Origin: Candidatus Bathyarchaeota archaeon
Lineage (GTDB): Archaea > Thermoproteota > Bathyarchaeia > RBG-16-48-13 > GCA-020345945
Direction: 5' to 3'
NCBI GenBank assembly: GCA_020345945.1
Contig: CP070773.1
Coordinates: forward strand, 946,815-958,271
DNA: 11,457 nucleotides
The notes under the pieces are model-generated. The model did not search any database and was not told the origin of the DNA. It saw only the letters and a program-made list of their open reading frames with translations. A program made the translations under genes and the position numbers. Of the stretch, positions 1-5,656 are shown in pieces. Position 1 is the stretch's first letter; every line of letters starts with the position of its first letter.

Positions 1-30
1 ACAAACCGATAATGATCCAAGATTAGTATA

Positions 31-50
31 GTAAAGAAAAGAGGAAGAAA
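31..50 (-). terminator. T-rich possible terminator after hydrogenase operon
   Basis: On the minus strand this stretch is almost pure pyrimidine (TTTCTTCCTCTTTTCTTT), about 50 bases after the stop of the small-subunit gene. T-rich tracts without a strong hairpin are typical archaeal terminators. If it works, the operon ends here and no membrane subunit is co-transcribed downstream. Only base composition supports it. Confidence 0.35.
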
Positions 51-96
51 GATTGGTCTCCCAGAACCTTTGATTTTGATTCTAGGAGGGGCTTGT

Positions 97-1056
97 TTAG
101 GCTGAGAATTCTTCTAGGTTGATAGCTAGCAGAAGCATTTTTTCCTTCTTGATCTTGTCCAGAGTCTTTCTGCAGGTGGGACATAAGAGACCGATGTCCG
201 TCTGACACTCCTTTTTGAGGTCGGCATATGGTTTCGCTATCTTTCCCCACGCTTTAGGATCTGTCTTCATCAGTTCACCGTACTTCTCCCGCAAGTGTTC
301 ACCAACAGCGTCCAACCCAAAGGTTATGATCTGGGTGTTTACAAGCTCTTGCCCGCATTCCGCACACTTTTGCATGTCCTTTGTTATATCAGAGAAGAGT
401 TGTTGTCTGTCGCCAGTCACCAGCCTGTAATCATCGCTCATCGTTATAGCTTCAGAAGGGCATATGTCTTTGCACGATCCACATCTGATGCATTTGGAGT
501 GCCAGAATCTCAGCGTCATCTTGTCTTCTTTCTTCTCAATGTCAATAGCAGCGGGTGGACATACTTCAGAGCAGGCTCCACATCCTATGCACGCTTCTTC
601 GTCAACCTCAACCTTTCCTCGGAAAGCCTCGGGGACGGTCCAGATAGCTTCGCCTTCCTTGAATCCCTCCACTCCCAAGGCAGCTGTTACTCCGAATAAC
701 GTTGCTCGGGGGCTAGGAGGACAACCGGGAAGGTAGAAGTTGACAGGAATAACCTCGTCTACAGCTCCGGCAGCGTTGTAGCTGTCGTAGAAAACGTCCA
801 TGCCAACAGCACATTGACCATAGGCTATGACAAGCCTCGGTTCTTGTATCTTCTCGTATATCTTCTTCAGTTCCGGCTCAGTCTTCTTGGTGACAAGTCC
901 TGTCACAAGGAGGACGTTGGCTTCCTCTGGATGCTCTGCCACGGATACATTTAGTTCTCCCAATCCATACTTTGGGTCTAGGGAAGCGAGAACTTCGATA
1001 TCGCAACCGTTGCAGGATCCAGTGTCAGCACGATAGATTCGTATTTCTGTTGCCAT
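97..1056 (-). CDS. Group 4 [NiFe]-hydrogenase small subunit (NuoB-like) fused to HycF/NuoI-like ferredoxin
   Basis: A 319-residue protein with two parts that are usually separate. Residues 1-135 are the NuoB/EchC/MbhJ-type small subunit: C15-x-x-C18, C82 (YGQCAVG) and C112 (LPGCPPSP) form the ligand set for the proximal [4Fe-4S] cluster beside the NiFe site. Residues 150-205 hold two classical [4Fe-4S] motifs, C156/159/162/166 and C189/192/195/199, as in HycF or NuoI. The tail has paired cysteines C231-x-x-C234 and C292-x-x-C295, a possible zinc site like the C-terminus of formate hydrogenlyase HycF. There is no long hydrophobic segment, so it is probably cytoplasmic or peripheral. The ATG lies one base after the large-subunit stop (TAA-G-ATG), which suggests translational coupling. 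It is the last gene of the operon. Electrons should pass between the NiFe site and the ferredoxin clusters. The family assignment is firm; the physiological partner is not known. Confidence 0.93.
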   Translation of the reverse strand: MATEIRIYRADTGSCNGCDIEVLASLDPKYGLGELNVSVAEHPEEANVLLVTGLVTKKTEPELKKIYEKIQEPRLVIAYGQCAVGMDVFYDSYNAAGAVDEVIPVNFYLPGCPPSPRATLFGVTAALGVEGFKEGEAIWTVPEAFRGKVEVDEEACIGCGACSEVCPPAAIDIEKKEDKMTLRFWHSKCIRCGSCKDICPSEAITMSDDYRLVTGDRQQLFSDITKDMQKCAECGQELVNTQIITFGLDAVGEHLREKYGELMKTDPKAWGKIAKPYADLKKECQTDIGLLCPTCRKTLDKIKKEKMLLLAINLEEFSA

Positions 1057-1057
1057 C

Positions 1058-2203
1058 TTACTTCACCGCCTTTGAGAGAGAGTCCATGGGAACGGATTTT
1101 CTCGTCCCATCGTCAAGAGATACTATAGTCACTCTGTCTGTACAGGAGAAGCAGGGATCTATGCTCTCTATTATCACTTGGGCATTTTCTACTTTGTCAC
1201 CTTTCAACATCTCTAGTGTAGCCTTGTCGTTCATAAAGGAGGGCGTTCGAATCTTGACTCTTGCAGGAATATTCGTTCCGTCTCCTTTCATGTAGTAAAG
1301 GAGTTCTCCTCTGTGAGACTCTACGTGGCTTACATAGTCTGTCTCAAGGACTTCTCGAATATCACCGAGTATCGGTCCTTCGGGTAGATCTTTGAGTCCT
1401 TGTTGAATCATCTTCATTGACTCGTATGCTTCCCTATGTCTTACAAGAGTCCTTGCCAGGACGTCACAACCGTCCTCCACGATTACATCAAAATCGAGTC
1501 TGTCGTACACCGCGTAGGGATCGTCCCTCCTTATATCGTCAGATATCCCTGATCCTCTCACTGTAGGACCGACTGCACCTGTCAATCTAGCCTGCTTCTT
1601 GTCCAAGATACCGAATCCCTCCAAATGGGACTTTATGGTCTTGTCTTTGAGTTTCTTACCAATGAAGTCGGATAGTTTCCTAGAGATCTCTACAGTTTCC
1701 AGAGTCTTCTTCACAGTTGCATCGTTGAAGTCGAATCGGACTCCCCCAACCGCATTAAAGCCTTTTGTAACACGATTTCCTGTGACATACTCTTGGAGAT
1801 CCATGACCGACTCTCTATCGCCGATAACTTTAGTGAAGAATTCCATGTCTTTCAATGCGTGAGCTAGGATCGCGAACCAGATGTAGTGGCTTTCCAGCCG
1901 TTCTACTTCATGCATTATAGCTCTCAGATAGAGGGCTCTCTCAGGAACTTCTACATCCATCACTCCTTCAGCCGTTTGAGCAAAGCAGAACGAGTGTGAA
2001 TTAGAGCAAATTCCGCAGACCCTCGCACAGACAAATATTCCTTTTCGATAAGGTCTTGTGCTAGCGATCTTCTCGATACCTCGGTGAAGATGCCCAAGCT
2101 GCATATCAGCGTCAACGATCACACCGTCTTTTACTGTAAGCTCATAGATTTCAGGTTCAATTAGTCGCGGGTCGAAAGGACCTATTCTTACTTGCTCTGA
2201 CAT
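1058..2203 (-). CDS. Group 4 [NiFe]-hydrogenase large (catalytic) subunit, NuoD-like
   Basis: The catalytic subunit, about 381 residues and close to the size of EchE or MbhL. The N-terminal nickel motif is RVCGICSNSH (C63, C66, H70) and the C-terminal motif is DPCFSCTDR (C351, C354). All four cysteines that bind the NiFe(CN)2CO centre are present, so this is a true hydrogenase and not a Fpo/Nuo-type NuoD that has lost them. After R357 a 24-residue tail remains; in several families this part is cut off by an endopeptidase after metal insertion. I chose the ATG at 2203, one base after the HdrB stop (TGA-T-ATG). A GTG at 2212 is in frame, but only three bases separate it from the GGAGG at 2216-2220. 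The expected reaction is reversible H2 oxidation or proton reduction. The NuoC-like subunit is a separate gene here, whereas E. coli HycE has both in one chain. Confidence 0.95.
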   Translation of the reverse strand: MSEQVRIGPFDPRLIEPEIYELTVKDGVIVDADMQLGHLHRGIEKIASTRPYRKGIFVCARVCGICSNSHSFCFAQTAEGVMDVEVPERALYLRAIMHEVERLESHYIWFAILAHALKDMEFFTKVIGDRESVMDLQEYVTGNRVTKGFNAVGGVRFDFNDATVKKTLETVEISRKLSDFIGKKLKDKTIKSHLEGFGILDKKQARLTGAVGPTVRGSGISDDIRRDDPYAVYDRLDFDVIVEDGCDVLARTLVRHREAYESMKMIQQGLKDLPEGPILGDIREVLETDYVSHVESHRGELLYYMKGDGTNIPARVKIRTPSFMNDKATLEMLKGDKVENAQVIIESIDPCFSCTDRVTIVSLDDGTRKSVPMDSLSKAVK

Positions 2204-2204
2204 A

Positions 2205-3074
2205 TCAAACACCTACCTCCTTTGCCAAGTCCATAGCAGGACTTCTGTGAAACTCTAGGTGAAGCTCCTCCCCAGTCATTCCCATCGAAAGCCCTAGTAG
2301 CTCAAGCACATGGATTATCGGCAGCCTTTCCACTCCTGCGTCTTTGAGTTTGACTTGACCACTCTCGAATTGAATCATACAGGCAGGACAGGAAAGGACA
2401 ACACATTTGGCTCCAACTTTTCCGATTGATTTCAACTTGGGGAGTAGACGTTCATTGAGGGCGAGTTCGGGGTCTGGAAGAAGTGCGGGGTATCCGCAGC
2501 ATAGTTTCTCTAGACCGTACTCTACCAGTTCCACACCAGTTGCCTCTACAACTGCTTTCATCATATTAGGTCGGGTCCAAGGATCTTCATCTTCCTCCTT
2601 GGTCCGGAAGAGATGACATCCGTAGTGTATCGCAGCCTTGAATCCGAGAGAGCTGACTGTGTCTTTGATCTTTGAGACGCCAACATCTTCATGGAGTACT
2701 TCGACAGAATGTTTCACGTCGATTGTCCCCTTGTATTCACGTCCGAAATCTGAAAGGACTTCGTTGACTCGGTTCTTCAAATCTGCATCTTTCTTTAGGA
2801 TCTCGTTCGCTTCAAGCAGCGATTCATCACAACCATTACAGACCGTCATTATGTCCACTCCTTTCTCTTCAGCCAAGCATAGGTTTCTAGCAGATAAGAC
2901 ATATGACATCTCGGGATCTGCTAGACGAGTTACCACAGGATCGGGGCAACATGTATAGCCTTTCATATCTACCAAGGATATCCCGAATTCTTCGAAGACT
3001 TTCCGTGTGGCAATCTCAGTACTCGGGTACCTTATCGGTATGTTGCATCCAAGGAATAAGGCATATTCTTTCAT
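2205..3074 (-). CDS. hdrB: Heterodisulfide reductase subunit B (HdrB), two CCG domains
   Basis: A 289-residue protein of normal HdrB length. Both cysteine-rich CCG domains are complete: C10, C42-C43 and C79-x-x-C82 in the first, and C153, C192-C193 and C229-x-x-C232 in the second. In methanogen HdrB these motifs bind two noncubane [4Fe-4S] clusters that cleave the CoM-S-S-CoB disulfide; the same family serves other disulfide or thiol acceptors in non-methanogens. There is no membrane segment. It lies inside a group 4 hydrogenase operon: 14 bases after the NuoC-like gene, with its stop one base before the large-subunit ATG. It has a good ribosome site (GAGGTG, about 8 bases before the ATG). 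The usual partners HdrA and HdrC are not in the window, so the four-cluster ferredoxin gene upstream may act in place of HdrC. The family call is secure; the true substrate is unknown. Confidence 0.92.
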   Translation of the reverse strand: MKEYALFLGCNIPIRYPSTEIATRKVFEEFGISLVDMKGYTCCPDPVVTRLADPEMSYVLSARNLCLAEEKGVDIMTVCNGCDESLLEANEILKKDADLKNRVNEVLSDFGREYKGTIDVKHSVEVLHEDVGVSKIKDTVSSLGFKAAIHYGCHLFRTKEEDEDPWTRPNMMKAVVEATGVELVEYGLEKLCCGYPALLPDPELALNERLLPKLKSIGKVGAKCVVLSCPACMIQFESGQVKLKDAGVERLPIIHVLELLGLSMGMTGEELHLEFHRSPAMDLAKEVGV

Positions 3075-3088
3075 CTCTCAACACCTCT

Positions 3089-3745
3089 TCATTTATACCT
3101 CAGCTTTTTCTTCTTCCAATCAAAACCAGCTCGTTCGTCGACTTTTGATCGTTTCAGAATCTTATGTAGTTCATCGCGACCTTCTTCATCCTCTATCGTT
3201 ATTGTGGTCGGAGCCAACCCGGCTTCTTGTCGCTTCCTCTTTGTGAACGATGAGAGTGATACTACAGCCCCGGTAGAGATTACGTTCTCAATGGCCCCAC
3301 GATATTCAGGCACGATATTGCCTTCTCGAGGTTTTTGAAGTGGAGGAGTCTCTTCTGCCCACCCCTCTGCAGCTATCAACTCCTCGGGTTGTGGGTGTCC
3401 CTCAAATTTCACTCCGAAGAGATCGGTAATTTCTCTCTCAATCCATTGAGCAGTAGGAACAGCCAAGGAGATGGATTGAAGTCGCGGATCCTCCTTAGGT
3501 ATCGAAGTTCCTAGTGTAACTACTTCTCCCCCGATATCGAAGTGATACAGGATACTGAAGTCCAAACCTTCGTCCACGCAGGTTGCCGTCATGAATCGGG
3601 ATTTGAAGTCGTCGAAGAGTATCTTAGCCCCGTTCACGATGTTCTCAGAGTCGACAGTAACTCTGTATCTTCGATCCTTGGTGGATGAAACAGATTTTGC
3701 TTGTCCTTTCAATGCTTTCTCAAGTTTGCCTAGAAGACTACTCAT
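3089..3745 (-). CDS. NuoC-like (30 kDa subunit family) component of group 4 hydrogenase
   Basis: A 218-residue protein of the complex I 30 kDa/NuoC family, matching EchD, MbhK or the N-terminal half of HycE. The family signature is at residues 101-117, reading WIEREITDLFGVKFEGHP, followed by a proline-rich segment. Residues 40-100 carry the usual mixed alpha/beta part. The C-terminal 50 residues are charged and lysine-rich (ending KKKKLRYK) with no recognised domain. It has no cofactor-binding cysteines; in relatives it is a structural partner of the large subunit. Its start overlaps the stop of the upstream ferredoxin gene by four bases (ATGA), and HdrB follows 14 bases after its stop. Confidence 0.88.
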   Translation of the reverse strand: MSSLLGKLEKALKGQAKSVSSTKDRRYRVTVDSENIVNGAKILFDDFKSRFMTATCVDEGLDFSILYHFDIGGEVVTLGTSIPKEDPRLQSISLAVPTAQWIEREITDLFGVKFEGHPQPEELIAAEGWAEETPPLQKPREGNIVPEYRGAIENVISTGAVVSLSSFTKRKRQEAGLAPTTITIEDEEGRDELHKILKRSKVDERAGFDWKKKKLRYK

Positions 3746-4227
3746 TCTTCTATCACCGTTCCTCGTCCATAGAGCTTTTCATTCAGTTTGTAGGCTTCTT
3801 CCCGAGTCATAACTCGAGTAGCCTTTGGAGAACAGTATTTGGCACATTTAGGGTCGCCATCACAGAAATCACATTTTACAGCTATGCTCAAATCCTCATT
3901 CATCCAAGGATTTGAGATAGGACAAGATTGGACACATATGCCGCATCCTATGCACTTCATTGGGTTGATTGTCACAATCCCTGAATCTTCATCCTTCTCA
4001 ATCGCTTCCTCTGGACATGAATTCAGACAGACAGGATCCTCGCAATGCTGGCATTGAGCGGACTCGAACAATCCTTTTCCTTCATCAAAAAAGGTGAAGA
4101 GAAGCGCCTTGTCCATATTTAGCTCATTGTAGTGTCCCACAGCACAGGAAATCATGCAGAATCTGCAGCCAGTGCATCTGTCTGGATCATAGAACAGAAC
4201 CAATTGTTCAGCCTGTTTACTTTCCAT
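3742..4227 (-). CDS. Four-cluster [4Fe-4S] ferredoxin subunit, HycB/CooF/DmsB type
   Basis: A 161-residue electron-transfer subunit with 16 cysteines in four groups: C18/21/24/28, C59/62/67/71, C92/95/98/102 and C119/122/128/132. This is the layout of HycB, CooF and DmsB-like proteins, which bind four [4Fe-4S] clusters and link a hydrogenase to another redox partner. It is the first gene of the hydrogenase-Hdr operon and overlaps the NuoC-like gene by four bases. I chose the ATG at 4227 because the protein then begins just before the first cluster and a GGGAG lies about 10 bases upstream. The frame is open for 43 more codons to an ATG at 4356. That extension contains a short hydrophobic stretch (SLLGIVFLLW) and would start at or before the transcription start expected from the TATA-like element, so I left it out. 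Confidence 0.88.
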   Translation of the reverse strand: MESKQAEQLVLFYDPDRCTGCRFCMISCAVGHYNELNMDKALLFTFFDEGKGLFESAQCQHCEDPVCLNSCPEEAIEKDEDSGIVTINPMKCIGCGICVQSCPISNPWMNEDLSIAVKCDFCDGDPKCAKYCSPKATRVMTREEAYKLNEKLYGRGTVIEE

Positions 4228-4370
4228 GTTGAAATTCTCCCATTTCCTTCTTTCTTGGAGTCTACCGATCTTCGAAGACCATAAGAGAAAGACAATTCCG
4301 AGAAGACTTATTGTTTCCGCGGAATCGAAGTCTCTGTAGACTATTAAAGAAACCATCTCGTACCTGAAGA

Positions 4371-4383
4371 TATTTTAAAATTT
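4371..4383 (-). promoter_or_regulatory. TATA-like element for the hydrogenase-Hdr operon
   Basis: On the minus strand this reads AAATTTTAAAATA, a good archaeal TATA-type block. Transcription would begin about 25 bases further on, near 4350. This gives a leader of about 120 bases before the ATG at 4227. It rests on sequence likeness and spacing only. Confidence 0.4.
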
Positions 4384-4458
4384 CCATGCAACTCCATTCG
4401 ACCAAGAATCGGAAAACGAGCATTCAAACACAAACCGTGAGACCTTTTCGTCTGGTCG

Positions 4459-4474
4459 ATTGTGAACTCACAAT
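4459..4474. promoter_or_regulatory. 16-base palindrome, candidate operator
   Basis: The sequence is ATTGTGA-AC-TCACAAT: seven-base arms that match perfectly around a two-base centre. It lies between the two divergent genes, about 80 bases behind the leftward TATA-like element and about 110 bases before the FrhB-like start. The geometry suits a dimeric helix-turn-helix regulator controlling one or both transcripts. No regulator gene is adjacent. Confidence 0.4.
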
Positions 4475-4582
4475 GAAAATTCTACGCCAGATACATTCAA
4501 ACCCGAAGGAGATTGATAGTTAGCTTCATAAGTCAGATGGAAAATGACTGAGGGGAATAATCAACGATGTAGGAGAATAGGA

Positions 4583-5647
4583 ATGAGTAAACCAAGACCC
4601 AAGAGCTTTGGTAACTTGATTGTTGAAGTAATCAGAACGGGAAGGTGTACCTTCTGTGGTGCCTGTGTTGCTGCCTGCCCAGAAGATGTGTTAGAACTCC
4701 AGACAGAGGCTCCAACCATCAAGGGAAAGTGCACAGTCTGCCAGACCTGTTATTTTAGTTGTCCTCAGACTTCACTTGATCTTGAAACTGTTGAAAGAAA
4801 GGTCTTCGGAAGAAAAAGGAAAGAAGAAGAAAAGTTAGGTATAATGCTCGAGGCATGTTTTGCCAGAACCCTAGATCCAGAAATCTCAACAGTGGGTCAG
4901 GATGGAGGGGCAGTAACAGCGATACTCGAGAACATAATACAAGAGAAATCCGCCAGCTGTGCAGTAGTATCAACGTGTGACAGAGATCTCCCTTGGAAGC
5001 CTTTCCCGAATGTTGCTACAGATCGGGAGTCGATAGTATTGGGAGCAGGAACCAAGTATACTCCAAGCCCTACTTTGATCGGTTTAGTAAAGGCAGCCCA
5101 GGATTTTAAAGGAAAACAAGTGGCTGTTGTTGGAACTCCCTGCCAAGTAAAGGCCATCCGAAAAATCCAGACCTCAAGTGAAATATCTTCAGAGATAATC
5201 CCAGAAGACTTACTTACAGTTGGTTTATTCTGCATGGAAAGTTACAGTTACGAGTCTTTGATTGGAGAGTTCCTTCCGTCAAAAGCAGTAGATCCTACCG
5301 AAGTCACCAAATTCGCTATCAAGAAAGGACGCTTCCTTGTCTACTCAAATGGAGAGGAGAGAATAAATGTTCCCCTGAAAGAAGTGAAAACCCATGTCAG
5401 AAAAGCATGCCATTCATGTAGAGATTTCACTGCCGAGTTAGCAGATCTCTCGGTAGGAAGTGTCGATGCTCCTCCAGGATGGTCAACTCTAGTATTGAGG
5501 AACCAAAAAGCTTTAGATGCTGTGCAGGATGCAGAGAAATCAGGACGATTAGAGGTAAGAAAGATCCCGAATCCTAAGGAGACCTTAAGAGTCACACAGC
5601 GTTTGTCGGAGAGAAAGAACCAGCAACCTGAGAAAAATTCAAGCTAG
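4583..5647 (+). CDS. FrhB-family F420-dependent oxidoreductase with N-terminal 2x[4Fe-4S] ferredoxin domain
   Basis: A 354-residue protein of the coenzyme F420 hydrogenase/dehydrogenase beta-subunit family. Residues 20-62 bind two [4Fe-4S] clusters (C22/25/28/32 and C50/53/56/60). The rest is the FrhB fold that holds FAD and F420: GTKYTPSP near 156, VGTPCQVKA with C187, GLFC at C217, and the conserved KACHSCRDFTAELADLSVGS region with C276 and C279. The ferredoxin-FrhB order resembles FpoF/FqoF, which feed F420H2 electrons to a complex, and stand-alone F420:ferredoxin oxidoreductases. The ATG at 4583 follows AGGAG with seven-base spacing. An in-frame ATG at 4544 adds 13 residues but has no ribosome site. 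The gene is divergent from the hydrogenase-Hdr operon and has no FrhA or FrhG beside it, so it may be an input or output module for that complex. F420 itself is inferred from the family; sulfite- or glutamate-related relatives exist. Confidence 0.88.
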   Translation: MSKPRPKSFGNLIVEVIRTGRCTFCGACVAACPEDVLELQTEAPTIKGKCTVCQTCYFSCPQTSLDLETVERKVFGRKRKEEEKLGIMLEACFARTLDPEISTVGQDGGAVTAILENIIQEKSASCAVVSTCDRDLPWKPFPNVATDRESIVLGAGTKYTPSPTLIGLVKAAQDFKGKQVAVVGTPCQVKAIRKIQTSSEISSEIIPEDLLTVGLFCMESYSYESLIGEFLPSKAVDPTEVTKFAIKKGRFLVYSNGEERINVPLKEVKTHVRKACHSCRDFTAELADLSVGSVDAPPGWSTLVLRNQKALDAVQDAEKSGRLEVRKIPNPKETLRVTQRLSERKNQQPEKNSS

Positions 5648-5656
5648 AGACGTAGG

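Larger units (their letters stand above)
4228..4582. other. Divergent intergenic region between hydrogenase operon and FrhB-like gene
   Basis: A 355-base spacer without a convincing gene. The left 130 bases are probably the leader of the leftward hydrogenase transcript. A TATA-like element for that direction is at 4371-4383 and a 16-base palindrome at 4459-4474. The rightward gene has a clear ribosome site (AGGAG at 4571-4575, seven bases before its ATG), but I cannot pick its TATA element with confidence; an A/T-rich patch at 4475-4484 is one option. Confidence 0.6.

Noticed and set aside
295..699. Plus-strand frame of 134 codons inside the small-subunit gene region
   Set aside because: It lies opposite a gene with strong family motifs, has no recognisable domain and is a shadow of that reading frame.
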